A stretch of 64,000 nt of DNA from Nocardia sp. MH4 (GCF_019266065.1 NZ_LPNR01000105.1:1-64000); one strand, 5' to 3'; positions 38,837 to 48,421 are shown, counted from the stretch's first letter. The notes: generated by a model not told the origin, from the sequence alone. Made by a program: numbers and translations.

Positions 38837-39221
38837 CCGCTCCTCCTCGCTGTTTCCGGTCGACCCCACCCTCTCCCGGATTCGCCCCGCTGTCTCGTCC
38901 ACCGACACGCATCCAGCCCACGAGTGAGCCCGCCGTCCTACCCAGTTACCCGGACTGGCGGTCGAATACACGAAGCCCCGGATCCCGTAGCCACGATGGT
39001 GTGGCGGTGCACTCGCTCTGTTTCGCGTGCCCTGCGGGAGCGAAGTCCGTCGAATGCGACCACCTCCGTTCGCCGATAGACCTCGGTGAGGGGCTTCGTG
39101 TACTCGCGAAGGCGAGTTCGGAGAAGTCGCTGATGTGGGCGATCGTCCTGTTGGTGGGTTCTCCGGAGGCCGTCGCGGCGGCCTCCGGTGGAACGAGGCG
39201 GCGGGCGAGGCACCTCCGTCA
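38837..39221. other. Intergenic region with a 13-bp inverted repeat; no supported gene
   Basis: No frame here has both a ribosome site and plausible composition. TACACGAAGCCCC (38967-38979) and its exact complement GGGGCTTCGTGTA (39090-39102) bound a 136-base segment. This could be a miniature element or a long-range hairpin. No flanking target duplication was seen. Confidence 0.5.
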
Positions 39222-40496
39222 TCAGCCGTTGCGGTACCGCTGCATCCGTCGCCGCCGGAAGAACAACTGATCGACCGCGACCGGATCGACCGCGGCCGTG
39301 ATGTCCGCCAACCGAGTGTCGTAGTGATGCTCGTGGATGCACCGATGCAGATGTGCCCGCCGCTCCGGCACCAGATCCGACCACACCGCGCCGAAACGCC
39401 CCTGCGCCTCCGGCCCCGACACCGCGACCAGATCGAGAAGCGCAGGCCAGGAACTGGTCTCGGTGGCGTGCGCCGGCAATTCCGCGACCGTCGCGTCCGA
39501 CAGTGCCGCCAGCGCGTACCCGACCACACCCCGGATGGTGTCGTCCATCCGCGACATCAACGTGAACAGCCCCCGCCAGCTCCCCACATCACTGCGATCG
39601 TCGAGCGGCGCGACCAACCCGACGCCCACCCCCGGATCGGTGAACACCGAATTCCCCACCAGCGTCCACAACCCGAGCGGCGTGAGATGCCCGACTACCG
39701 TGAGGAACTCGGGCACCGCACCTACCTCGATCGCGTTGCGCACCAGATTCGCGACCTCCCGCTGCGGCGCGCTACCGAACAGCAGGTCGCCGACCTGGCT
39801 GATCACATCCGGCGCACACCGCGAGAACACCGACAGCGCGGCGTGTTGCAGCGCGGGCCGCCCCGCCATCACCGCCTGCGCCATCCGCGGAATCCGCCGA
39901 TGCGGCCCATCGAGCAACTGCCGGATCACCGAGCTCAGGATCTCGGAATCGTAGGAGTACGCGGCGGAGTGGATCAGCCCCGCGTCGTCGTGCACGTCCG
40001 CCTCGACCGCGGCGATCAGCTCCGGTGTGGCGCACGCCAGGAATGGCCCCGCCGTCACGTAGTCACACCGCCGCAGCAGCTCGTTGACGATCTCGACCAC
40101 CGGCCCCGGCGGCGCCACATCCGCCAGCTGCGCGATCGCCCGCGGATCCAGGTAGGGCGCGCAATCCGCCGCGTACCCCGGATCGAGCATCATCAACGTC
40201 TCCGCGGCCTTGACCGGATGTTCCACCCCCACCGACCCCGCCGCCCGCCCGGTCGTCATCGGCGGAACCAGCCGCTGCACCAACGGAATCGAGATCGACA
40301 GCGGAATGAACGGCACCAGTGCGCTGATCCGCCGAAACGTCTCGGTGTGCTGATCGAACAGCACCCCCGCGATCTGCTGCTGCAACTCGTGCAACCGATC
40401 GGCCCCCAGATACCGCAGATGCTGCACCCGCTGAGGATGAACATGCAGCGTGCGAGCCAGCAGAATCAACTGCGCCCGCGTAGTCAGATCCGTCAT
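39222..40496 (-). CDS. Unrecognised 424-residue helical protein
   Basis: A soluble, Leu/Ala/Val-rich protein, probably all alpha-helical, with helical repeat-like blocks (DPRAIAQLADVAPPGPVVEI; PELIAAVEADVHDDAGLIH) and an Arg-rich C-terminus (FFRRRRMQRYRNG). One central hydrophobic segment (FIPLSISIPLVQRLVPP) may contact the membrane. It overlaps the preceding 71-residue gene by four bases (ATGA), so the two are co-translated. I do not recognise the family and assign no function. Confidence 0.65.
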   Translation of the reverse strand: MTDLTTRAQLILLARTLHVHPQRVQHLRYLGADRLHELQQQIAGVLFDQHTETFRRISALVPFIPLSISIPLVQRLVPPMTTGRAAGSVGVEHPVKAAETLMMLDPGYAADCAPYLDPRAIAQLADVAPPGPVVEIVNELLRRCDYVTAGPFLACATPELIAAVEADVHDDAGLIHSAAYSYDSEILSSVIRQLLDGPHRRIPRMAQAVMAGRPALQHAALSVFSRCAPDVISQVGDLLFGSAPQREVANLVRNAIEVGAVPEFLTVVGHLTPLGLWTLVGNSVFTDPGVGVGLVAPLDDRSDVGSWRGLFTLMSRMDDTIRGVVGYALAALSDATVAELPAHATETSSWPALLDLVAVSGPEAQGRFGAVWSDLVPERRAHLHRCIHEHHYDTRLADITAAVDPVAVDQLFFRRRRMQRYRNG

Positions 40497-40708
40497 CTGC
40501 CGCCGAACATGATCTTCTTCGTCACCGCGCGAAACGGCCGGGGCAACGCCCCCAACATCGAGTCGATCGACTTGTCCAACGCCTTCGCCTCGAACGTCAC
40601 CGCCGCCCGCATCAACTCGAACAAGTCCCTGGCCTCATCAGCAGGCAAACTCTGTAGCGAGGGCAGCGCCACGGGCACGCCACCCTCACGGTCACTTCGA
40701 TTCGTCAT
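40493..40708 (-). CDS. Small hypothetical protein co-translated with the 424-residue protein
   Basis: 71 residues: a polar N-terminus, then an amphipathic helical part (LPADEARDLFELMRAAVTFE) and a basic C-terminus (RPFRAVTKKIMFGGR). The stop overlaps the start of the next gene as ATGA. No family recognised; the coupling suggests a partner or subunit of the downstream product. Confidence 0.6.
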   Translation of the reverse strand: MTNRSDREGGVPVALPSLQSLPADEARDLFELMRAAVTFEAKALDKSIDSMLGALPRPFRAVTKKIMFGGR

Positions 40709-41135
40709 GTGACTCCTGGGTAACGCGAACTCACCCCCGAGGATGCCGCCTCCACCCGCCCCCGACCCCCAACTTCACGAAGATCTGTGCACAACAACGA
40801 AAACAACGACACGAATACATGTGAACCGACGTCCCACCGACGAAGTTTCACAGCATGTGTCCCTTGACACGCAGGACCTTCGATGCCGATGGGTGATGCC
40901 ATGTGGGGAACATCCATCCAGACCGTATGCTCGCCGTGAAATTCGGCATCGAGAGACAGGCCGTCGGGCATGGCATCGCGTATTCCGTTCCCGAAACAGC
41001 TGTCGCGGGCCACCTCGGATCACGACGTCCTCATGCGAAACGACGGGGGATTCTCTCACCGCGATCGGTGCTCTGCGGGACCACTGGACAGTGAAACAGT
41101 AGCCCCACGGCACACGGGGTCAGAATACCTTCACA
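40709..41135. other. AT-richer intergenic stretch, no supported gene
   Basis: This segment has visibly lower GC (for example around 40780-40830) than its surroundings and contains only short frames in both directions. The 102-codon minus frame 40705-41013 has no homology signal or ribosome site. It probably holds the promoter of the minus-strand pair and the left flank of the acquired defence operon. Confidence 0.45.
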
Positions 41136-41439
41136 CAAGACGCGCTCGATCCCGTCCCGCTGGTCGGCCTGCACTTCACCATCATGGGGATGGGCAGCAC
41201 GTCGACTGTCGCTGACGCGCAGATCGACCGCGCGATCTCGCTTGTTCGAGACCGGCTCTCCGCGACGAAGCCGTTCGACCTCACCATCGGCTCGCCGCCG
41301 AGCTCATTGAAGCCGTGCCCTGCCTGCGAGCCGCCGATCCAGTGACAGTGCGGGTGCACCAGGTCGAACTGGTGGTGGTCCGGCCGAAGGCCGGACCTAC
41401 CGGTGGGACACGTGCGCGGCGCTTCCGTTCAGCGGGTAG
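41136..41439 (+). pseudogene. Decayed 2'-5' RNA ligase family gene
   Basis: Three blocks in shifting frames match the LigT / 2'-5' RNA ligase family of actinobacteria: LVGLHFTIMGMGS and VRDRLSATKPFDLTIG, then in another frame LIEAVPCLRAADPVTV and VHQVELVVVR, then in a third YRWDTCAALPFSG ending at a TAG (41437-41439). The middle of the gene, including the second HxT motif, is missing, so it is a deletion plus frameshift remnant. It lies directly before the methyltransferase gene. Confidence 0.55.
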
Positions 41440-41503
41440 TGCGTGCGGCAGGCCAGTAGTCGCAGCTCGGCCGGGGCGCATGCTTCTGTGCCTGAATGCC
41501 GAT

Positions 41504-41509
41504 TAAGAT
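41504..41509 (+). promoter_or_regulatory. Candidate -10 element for the methyltransferase gene
   Basis: TAAGAT ends six bases before ATG 41516; leaderless arrangement. Confidence 0.45.
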
Positions 41510-41515
41510 CGTCGG

Positions 41516-42685
41516 ATGCCGCCTGCAGTCCCCGAAGCCCCACGATTCGAGATGGTCGACCTGTTCGCCGGCCCTGGGGGCCTCGATGTTGCGGCGAAAT
41601 GGCTCGGGATCGAAACCGTCGGCATCGAATTCGATCCCAACGCGTGTGCGACACGGACTGTCGCGGGGCTCGACACGGTTGCCTCGGACGTCACAGATTG
41701 CTCACCGTCGGACTATCGAGCCAAGATCTTGGCAGGTGGGCCACCCTGTCAGACCTATTCGGTTGCTGGAGCCGGCGCAGGGCGCAATCGGCTGGCCCAT
41801 GTGTTGGACCTTGTGGAGCGGATGGGCGATTCCCCTGATCCCAACGTCCGACCTGAGCTGGACGGACTAGACGACGTCCGGACAGGCCTCGTCCTCGAAC
41901 CTCTCAAGTGGGCGCTTCAAGCGAAGCGGCAAGGCCGGCCCTACGACACGATCATCCTCGAGCAGGTCCCGACCGTACTTCCGGTGTGGGATGCGTACGC
42001 GAAGGTTCTTCGTAAGAACGGTTACTTCGCCGATGCCAAGGTGCTGTGCGCCGAAGAGTACGGCGTGCCGCAGACCCGCCGCCGAGCAATCCTGATCGCC
42101 CGGCGAGAGGGCGAGGTGGTCTGGCCGGAGAAAACGCATCAGAAGTTTGTTCGGGGTGGGAATACTCGGCACGGTGCTGATAAGCGCGAGCCCTGGGTAT
42201 CGATGCAGCACGCGCTGGGGCGCGAGGATGAGTTCGTCGTCATTTCCAACTACGGCACAGGTGGCGATCCGGCCGCTCGTGGCGAACGTCGATTCGACGA
42301 GCCGGCGTACACCGTGACCGGCAAAGTCTCGCGGAATCGAATTGTCGATTCACGCGGGAAGTATGTGGCCAACGTCAGCTCCGAGGATGCGGGCAGGCTT
42401 CAAACCTTTCCCTACGACTACCCGTGGTCGGGCTTGGACGTGTCGCAGCAAATCGGCAATGCCATCCCACCCAGGCTGGCTGCTCACGTGCTGTGCGCGG
42501 CGGTCTTCGGTCGACAGGTGTCGTCGGAAGCGCTCGACGTGGCCGTGGCCAGTTCATGGAAGGTGTCCCAATTGGGCGTACCAGGTCTTCGGCCCGTCGG
42601 GCCACCACCTGCCCAGACTTTCAACCAGCCGGCGGTCGAGGATCGTCAGCTGGAACTCATCGCGCAATCGGTGCTGGCCGGCTGA
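41516..42685 (+). CDS. DNA (cytosine-5)-methyltransferase
   Basis: The 389-residue C5 methyltransferase has all key motifs: I DLFAGPGG (15-22, SAM binding), IV GGPPCQTYS with catalytic Cys78, VI as EQV with Glu149 (usually ENV), VIII QTRRR (186-190), IX RLQTFP, and X IGNAIPP (313-319). The stretch between VIII and IX, which holds the target recognition domain, is short. It would protect host DNA at the sites attacked by the following genes. It probably has a leaderless promoter and is separated from the nuclease/ATPase genes by a 185-base gap with an inverted repeat, allowing separate control. Confidence 0.93.
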   Translation: MPPAVPEAPRFEMVDLFAGPGGLDVAAKWLGIETVGIEFDPNACATRTVAGLDTVASDVTDCSPSDYRAKILAGGPPCQTYSVAGAGAGRNRLAHVLDLVERMGDSPDPNVRPELDGLDDVRTGLVLEPLKWALQAKRQGRPYDTIILEQVPTVLPVWDAYAKVLRKNGYFADAKVLCAEEYGVPQTRRRAILIARREGEVVWPEKTHQKFVRGGNTRHGADKREPWVSMQHALGREDEFVVISNYGTGGDPAARGERRFDEPAYTVTGKVSRNRIVDSRGKYVANVSSEDAGRLQTFPYDYPWSGLDVSQQIGNAIPPRLAAHVLCAAVFGRQVSSEALDVAVASSWKVSQLGVPGLRPVGPPPAQTFNQPAVEDRQLELIAQSVLAG

Positions 42686-42749
42686 GTCGTCCGGTCTGGT
42701 GGGACACGTGTAGCGAACCGCTGTTGCCCGCCGATAGCCCACATCGACC

Positions 42750-42806
42750 GGGTAACAACTATCCCGCTTGACCGGAACTAGTCGGATCGAGCCGATATTG
42801 TTACCC
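42750..42806. promoter_or_regulatory. Inverted repeat in the gap between methyltransferase and Z1 genes
   Basis: GGGTAACAA (42750-42758) and TTGTTACCC (42798-42806) are perfect complements 39 bases apart. A short C5/G5 hairpin follows at 42804-42818. This is a possible operator or attenuator controlling the restriction genes. Confidence 0.4.
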
Positions 42807-42870
42807 CCAACGTGGGGGAGTCAAACCTCCCAGCGTCGACTAAGGGGATTTGCGCAGGTGGGAGTAGCCG

Positions 42871-45426
42871 ATGAGTGATCTGATCGATGGCCAGTACGAC
42901 GTGTTCAAAACCTTCCTGGACAAGGACACTCCGGCTGAAGCCATCAAGAAGCTCAGGCTGTTCGCCTCGGAAGACGTGATCAAGCGGATCATGGACCGCT
43001 ACGACCAGGACATGGTGCGGATCAAGGAGATGCGCGAACCGCACTCCGTGGTGATCGACAATTACGAAACCTGGTATGCGGGACCGCATCCCGACGACCG
43101 ACTGTGGCCCGCGATCCAGGACGACCTCATCAGGCAGGGCTGGCCGCAAGACCCGGCCATCGACAGCCTCGACGATTCGTCCACCCGGATCGTGTCGTTG
43201 CTGCAACACCCGCGAAAGAACGCGTTCTCCACACGGGGACTCGTGGTCGGGTACGTACAGTCGGGCAAGACCACGAACTTCACCGCGGTGATGGCGAAGG
43301 CCGCCGACCGGGGCTACAAGCTGTTCATCGTGTTGGCCGGTATCCACAACGGCCTTCGTCGGCAGACTCAGGCGCGCCTCATCCAGCAGCTGGTCGAACC
43401 CAACCCGACGCTGTGGACCCAGATCACCGACCTCGATCGTGACTTCAGCCCCACCGCCAATCCCGCGAGCTTCTTCGGCAAGTCGAACAAGACCCACGTT
43501 CTCTGCGTCGTGAAGAAGAACGCCACGGTGTTGCGGAAGCTGGTGAAGTGGTTGGGCGATGCTTCCGACTACCTGGCTGACTGCCCAGCCCTCATCATCG
43601 ACGACGAGGCCGATCAGGCGACGGTGGCGACGAAGTCGATCAACCCTCTGATCCGGCAGATTCTCAACACCTTGCCGAAATCGGCTTACGTGGGCTACAC
43701 CGCGTCACCGTTCGCGAACTTGCTCATCGACCCCTCCGCGGATGACCTGTACCCCGAGCACTTCATCGTGAATCTGCCCAAACCCGATGGCCATTTCGGC
43801 ACCGAGGTGCTGTTCGGTCGGTATGCCCTCGACGGTGAGGATCCTGCCGAGGTCGACGACGGCTACGACATGATCCGCAATGTTCCCGACGACGATGTCG
43901 AGCTGGTCCGCCCCAAGACGCGAGCGGACGCCGAGGACTTCTACCCGTCGATCACCGCCACGCTGCGGCGCGCGGTGATGTACTTCTGGATGACGACGGC
44001 CGCGCGTCGGGTGCGTGGCAGCGGAAACCCACACTCCACCATGCTGATTCACACCAGCGTGCGGACCGCGGTACACAACAGCTTCCGCGACCCGCTGCTG
44101 GCGTTGCGCGCGGCGACCGGACGCAATCTGTCGGACGCGGCTCTACTGCGTGAGATGCGTGCGTTGTGGGACGAGGAGACCTCGCGGGTGCCCGCTGTCG
44201 CGTTCGACGAGAAGCCGGTTTCCTTCGACGAATTGGCCGCCGAGCTGCCCGGGGTGCTCCGTGACTGCCGTGTCGTGATGGACAACTCGGAAAGCACCGA
44301 CCGCCTCGACTACGAGAACGGCCCCGTGGTGGCGATCGCCGTGGGTGGTAACACGTTGTCGCGAGGTCTGACGTTGGAGGGGTTGTCCGTCAGCTACTTC
44401 GTCCGGGCCGTGTCGACCTACGACACCCTGCTCCAGATGGGCCGGTGGTTCGGCTATCGCACGGGCTACGCCGATCTCCCTCGTATCTGGATGACCGCCG
44501 AACTCGAAGACTGGTTCCGCCACCTCGCCACCGTCGAGACCGAGATGCGCCGCGACATCGACGTCTACATGACCGAGGGCAAGACGCCGATGACCTTCGC
44601 GGTGCGGCTGCGTACCCATCCCTCGCTGCGAGTCACCGCCGCCGCGAAGATGAAGGACGCGGTGTCGGCGTTCTCGTCCTATGGCGGCCAGCGTGTCCAG
44701 ACCCGGTACTTCCGCAAGGAATCGGACTGGTTGCTCCGGAACCAATCCGCGGCCCGCGCGCTCGTGACTGCTGCCGGTCGATTCGGCCAGGTCGAGGGAA
44801 ACGGCGCGGACGGCCGCTACCTCATCCGTGACGTTCCCAGTGAGACGGTCATGAACTTCCTGCGCGAGTATCAGTTCCACGAGAAGTCACAGGAGTGCGA
44901 TGCCGATCTGATGATCGGCTACATCGAGAAGCGGATCCGCAACGCGGGCACGTTGCGGCGGTGGAACATCGCCGTGGTCGGTAAGCCCGCGATCGACGAC
45001 GCGGACCTGTTCGACTTCGCCCCGGGGATCGGCGTCGGCAGGATCATCCGATCGCAGTTCGCCGCGACGTCGGACCATACGGATATCAAGACGTTGATGA
45101 GCCGTCGGGACGCCGGGATCGACCTCGACGGCATCACCTCGAGCACGACCGAGGAAGACATCGCCAAGGCGCGGAAGGCGCAGCACCCCGATGCCGGATT
45201 ACTGGTGCTGTATCCGATCGACAAGACCTCCGAGCCGGAGCCGTCGAAGACTCGGCGACAGGCATTGAACGCGCCGGAGCACGTCATCGGCGTCGGTCTG
45301 GTGTTCCCGACGCCGACCGACGACGACAGCACCGTCGCGTGGGAAGCCGACTATATCTCTGCGGACCTGTCCGGGGTAGAGATCGAGGAGGAGGATTTCA
45401 GCGCCCTCGAATCCGAGGAGCTCTGA
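42871..45426 (+). CDS. Z1 domain superfamily II helicase-like ATPase
   Basis: The 851-residue protein carries the Z1 domain of restriction systems. Walker A is VVGYVQSGKTTNF (GYVQSGKT at 127-134), the DEAD-like Walker B is IIDDEADQA (244-248), YVGYTASPFANLLID is motif III-like, and GNTLSRGLTLEGLSVSYF with QMGRWFGYR is like motifs V and VI. It probably translocates on or remodels DNA for the nuclease. GGGAG precedes ATG 42871. Its TGA shares one base with the next start. The family link to methyltransferase and paraMORC genes is established knowledge; the mechanism is not. Confidence 0.9.
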   Translation: MSDLIDGQYDVFKTFLDKDTPAEAIKKLRLFASEDVIKRIMDRYDQDMVRIKEMREPHSVVIDNYETWYAGPHPDDRLWPAIQDDLIRQGWPQDPAIDSLDDSSTRIVSLLQHPRKNAFSTRGLVVGYVQSGKTTNFTAVMAKAADRGYKLFIVLAGIHNGLRRQTQARLIQQLVEPNPTLWTQITDLDRDFSPTANPASFFGKSNKTHVLCVVKKNATVLRKLVKWLGDASDYLADCPALIIDDEADQATVATKSINPLIRQILNTLPKSAYVGYTASPFANLLIDPSADDLYPEHFIVNLPKPDGHFGTEVLFGRYALDGEDPAEVDDGYDMIRNVPDDDVELVRPKTRADAEDFYPSITATLRRAVMYFWMTTAARRVRGSGNPHSTMLIHTSVRTAVHNSFRDPLLALRAATGRNLSDAALLREMRALWDEETSRVPAVAFDEKPVSFDELAAELPGVLRDCRVVMDNSESTDRLDYENGPVVAIAVGGNTLSRGLTLEGLSVSYFVRAVSTYDTLLQMGRWFGYRTGYADLPRIWMTAELEDWFRHLATVETEMRRDIDVYMTEGKTPMTFAVRLRTHPSLRVTAAAKMKDAVSAFSSYGGQRVQTRYFRKESDWLLRNQSAARALVTAAGRFGQVEGNGADGRYLIRDVPSETVMNFLREYQFHEKSQECDADLMIGYIEKRIRNAGTLRRWNIAVVGKPAIDDADLFDFAPGIGVGRIIRSQFAATSDHTDIKTLMSRRDAGIDLDGITSSTTEEDIAKARKAQHPDAGLLVLYPIDKTSEPEPSKTRRQALNAPEHVIGVGLVFPTPTDDDSTVAWEADYISADLSGVEIEEEDFSALESEEL

Positions 45427-46442
45427 TGTCGAACCGGGTGAAGGAGGTTCTCGACGAGCAGTGGCGCGGATTGCTCCGACGGCCACGGACCGAGGACTCC
45501 GTCGTCACTCTCGCCGAATTGCCGGTAGTGACCGTCGCCGGATCCTTGGCGGTGGCTGTGGACAACGCCGGTCACCGGCACCTGCTCGTCCCGATCGGTG
45601 CGTATCAGAATGTGCGCCGTGGCCTCAACGGTCCCGTCTTGCGTCTGAGCAAGCGAATACTGGAGAACGACGGCAGCTTTCACGACTACGCCGATCTGGC
45701 CTGTCTGCGTCCCGATCTGAACGACATCTTCACCACGCTGTGCGCCGAGATCCTCGTCGCGACCGAACAGGCGCCGGAGAATCCCGTGAAGGTGCTCCAC
45801 CGCACGCTCGACCGATGGCGCGCATTGTTTCTCAATCCCGGACCACCCCTCGGCCCACAGCAGATCGCGGGGCTCTTCGGTGAGCTGATCGTCTTGGAAC
45901 GGTTGCTCGAGCGGGATGGCGGCGCAAGTCGGCTGTGGACGGGTCCATCGGGTTACCGCCACGATTTCGCCACCGACTTGGGCGCTGTCGAGGTCAAGGT
46001 GTCCACGGGGCACGATGGCCGCGAAGTCAGAATTCACGGTCTGGATCAGTTGGAGCCGCCGGTGGATGGTGCGCTCGGTCTCGTGTGGTTCCGGCTGGAA
46101 TCGAGTGCGCATGACGGCATCGGAATCGTGGAACTGGTCAAGCGGGTGCTCGATCTCGCCGATGACGAAAGCGAGGTGCTCTCTCTCCTCGCCACCGTCG
46201 GCTACCGCGCCGCGGACAACGATCACTATGCGCACGTGCGGTTCTCGATCGATGAGCAACGTTGGTACAACGTCGATATCGCGTTCCCGCGGCTGACGAC
46301 TGTCGACCTGGCAGCCGCGGCGGTCTCGACCAATGTCCGCAATGTCGACTACACGATAGATCTGTCGGGAGAGGTGCCCGCGCCGATGGACGCCGATGAT
46401 GTGGAGCGGCACATCACGTTGATGCTCGAGGAATCCCGATGA
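45426..46442 (+). CDS. PD-(D/E)XK nuclease-fold protein (DUF4420-like)
   Basis: The 338-residue protein has a nuclease core near its centre: GLFGELIVLERLL (Glu153), YRHDFAT (Asp180) and AVEVKVS (Glu189, Lys191), the D...ExK arrangement of restriction endonuclease folds. It matches the PD-(D/E)XK motif family found beside Z1 ATPases. It is likely the cutting subunit. ATG 45426 overlaps the Z1 stop by one base and the gene's own stop overlaps the next start by four, so all are tightly coupled. Confidence 0.82.
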   Translation: MSNRVKEVLDEQWRGLLRRPRTEDSVVTLAELPVVTVAGSLAVAVDNAGHRHLLVPIGAYQNVRRGLNGPVLRLSKRILENDGSFHDYADLACLRPDLNDIFTTLCAEILVATEQAPENPVKVLHRTLDRWRALFLNPGPPLGPQQIAGLFGELIVLERLLERDGGASRLWTGPSGYRHDFATDLGAVEVKVSTGHDGREVRIHGLDQLEPPVDGALGLVWFRLESSAHDGIGIVELVKRVLDLADDESEVLSLLATVGYRAADNDHYAHVRFSIDEQRWYNVDIAFPRLTTVDLAAAAVSTNVRNVDYTIDLSGEVPAPMDADDVERHITLMLEESR

Positions 46443-48421
46443 CAGCGCCCGCGTGGGTATCTCAGCCGTTCCCGCCCGAAGGGGCCAGCGCGGCCGAGGG
46501 AATTCGAAATCAGCTCGGAAAACCCGAGCTGGACCATCTGACGATCCTGGTCCGGGAGTCGGCCCAGAACAGTTGGGATGCTCGTCGAGGCGATGGCATC
46601 CCGGTGGACTACCGCATCGACCTGCAGACGATCAGTGCCGCGGACGCTCCGGCCTGGCGGGAGAATCTACTGCGCCGGGCGCCGGCGAAACAGCGCCTGC
46701 CGCTGCGGGAGTCGCTGCAACAGCCGACTATTCGGGTCCTGTCCATCTCCGACCGCGGGACCCGTGGGCTCGGCGGACCGACTCGAGCAGACGCCGTCAC
46801 CGACCGAGGGCGTGATTTCGTCGCCTTCCTGCGCAATATCGGTGAGCCGCGCGATCAGGCACTGGGCGGCGGCACCTACGGATTCGGCAAAGGCATCCTC
46901 TACCTGGTATCGAACGCTGGCACGATTCTGGTCCATACCCGGTGTGAATACGAGGGCCGCTACGAGACTCGATTGATGGGTGCGGCGCTGTGGAAGAGCT
47001 ATGACGCGGTGGAAGACGGTCGCGAACGTCGCTACACCGGGCGACACTGGTGGGGCGACGGATCGGGCGAGGTGATCGAGCCGCTCGTCGGCGCGGAAGC
47101 CGACACCATGGCGCGCAAACTGGGTCTTCGACCCTTCGGCGACACCGAGACCGGAACGACCATCTCGATTCTCGATCCGAATCTCGACAACAGCGAACCG
47201 TCGGATGTCGCTCGATACCTCGCCGAAACAATCGTCTACCAGCTGTGGCCGAAGATGATTCCCGATGCCGACGGCACACCGCCGATGCGGTTCACGGTGA
47301 CCTGTGACGGCATCGACTATCCCGTCCCCGACCCGGCCAGGATGAAGACACTCAAACTCTTCGTCGCGGCCTATCGAAAGATGCTCAGCCGCGAGGCCAC
47401 GGAGTTGCATTGCCGTCGGCCGAAGAAGCTCCTCGGCCGGTTCGGGATGCATCAGACGATCGCCCAGCGCTTCGAACCGAGCAACGCCGAGAACATGGCG
47501 GGATTCGATACCGGGATGGTCCACCACGTGTGCCTGATGCGTCCGGCAGAGTTGGTGGTCACCTACTGGGCTGGGCCGAAGCCGGGCAGTGAGTACTCGG
47601 CGTACGCGGGAGTCTTCCGCGCGGACCGAGAACTCGACGACGCCTACGCAGCGGCAGAGCCGCCGACACACGACAACTGGAACTATCAGTCGCTCGACCA
47701 CCCGGAGCACTCGTTCGTGAAGATGACGTTCGTGCGGATGAAGGAGGAGATCGACGCGGTCATCGGGCCTCGTGGCAGCAGCGGCGTCGAGGTCGCCCAG
47801 GTGTCGTTGGGTGCCGCGAGCGACCGGCTGTCCCCCCTCGTCGGTGGAGCGTGGGGTGTGGGATCGGCGACCGACTACGGCAGACCAGGCGAGACCGCGC
47901 CACCGCCACGCGCCGCGCCTGCTCGACGACCCAGTGGTCGACGACCTGAGCCGGTCGACTCCGGCAACGGGGATGCCCCGGGTTCACCATCGGTACCGAA
48001 TGGTTTGGGTGCCGACGGGCAGCCCTCTTTCGGCAGCGACTTCAGCGAGGCCGGGGGACGATCGGCTCAGCCGGCGCCGCGCCGACGGCGTCCCAAGATC
48101 GAGTACGTCGGTGAGCCGGAACCGGCAGAGCTCTGGGGGCACGGGGTGGTCGTGCAACGGTTCACATTGCCCGTGGCCGTTCCGCAGCGGGTGAGCGCGG
48201 ACGTGGCAGTCGCCCTCAACAGCGACGGAGGCCTGGAGATGGACCCGCCGGCCGGTGCGGAGATGCCCGGCCTCGTCGGTTGGGAAGACCCTCAGGGCGA
48301 GGTACATCAAACCCCAACCTACGTCATCGAGGGTGGCGACGGCAGTGTGTGGAAGGCGGTCGTCAAGCCCGCGGCGGACACGATGACCGACATCGTGCTG
48401 TACACCGAGGCGGTCGCCTGA
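46439..48421 (+). CDS. GHKL ATPase of paraMORC type
   Basis: The 660-residue protein has an N-terminal GHKL (histidine kinase/MutL/MORC) ATPase. The N box is VRESAQNSWDAR (Glu40, Asn44, Asp47), the G1 box SDRGTRGLGG (Asp105, Gly107), and the glycine-rich lid GGGTYGFGKG (143-152). An S5-like region follows, then a Pro/Gly-rich linker at about 490-560 and a C-terminal beta domain. Published analysis of MutL homologues in restriction systems predicts that such proteins dimerise on ATP and reshape DNA or protein complexes. It overlaps neighbours on both sides (ATGA, then a one-base overlap). Confidence 0.85.
   Translation: MTAPAWVSQPFPPEGASAAEGIRNQLGKPELDHLTILVRESAQNSWDARRGDGIPVDYRIDLQTISAADAPAWRENLLRRAPAKQRLPLRESLQQPTIRVLSISDRGTRGLGGPTRADAVTDRGRDFVAFLRNIGEPRDQALGGGTYGFGKGILYLVSNAGTILVHTRCEYEGRYETRLMGAALWKSYDAVEDGRERRYTGRHWWGDGSGEVIEPLVGAEADTMARKLGLRPFGDTETGTTISILDPNLDNSEPSDVARYLAETIVYQLWPKMIPDADGTPPMRFTVTCDGIDYPVPDPARMKTLKLFVAAYRKMLSREATELHCRRPKKLLGRFGMHQTIAQRFEPSNAENMAGFDTGMVHHVCLMRPAELVVTYWAGPKPGSEYSAYAGVFRADRELDDAYAAAEPPTHDNWNYQSLDHPEHSFVKMTFVRMKEEIDAVIGPRGSSGVEVAQVSLGAASDRLSPLVGGAWGVGSATDYGRPGETAPPPRAAPARRPSGRRPEPVDSGNGDAPGSPSVPNGLGADGQPSFGSDFSEAGGRSAQPAPRRRRPKIEYVGEPEPAELWGHGVVVQRFTLPVAVPQRVSADVAVALNSDGGLEMDPPAGAEMPGLVGWEDPQGEVHQTPTYVIEGGDGSVWKAVVKPAADTMTDIVLYTEAVA

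Noticed and set aside
39001-39270. 89-codon plus-strand frame
   Set aside because: Overlaps the end of the 39222-40496 gene antisense and ends in an Arg run; no ribosome site.
38938-39384. 148-codon minus-strand frame between the membrane protein and the 424-residue protein
   Set aside because: Arg-rich product overlapping a better gene; no start support. The only signal here is the 13-bp inverted repeat.
40705-41013. 102-codon minus-strand frame
   Set aside because: No ribosome site, no recognisable motif, composition unlike neighbours, and it overlaps the promoter region of the 71-residue gene.
42804-42818. C5/G5 hairpin as an intrinsic terminator after the methyltransferase gene
   Set aside because: Six-base stem, three-base loop and no T run; too weak to call a terminator on its own.
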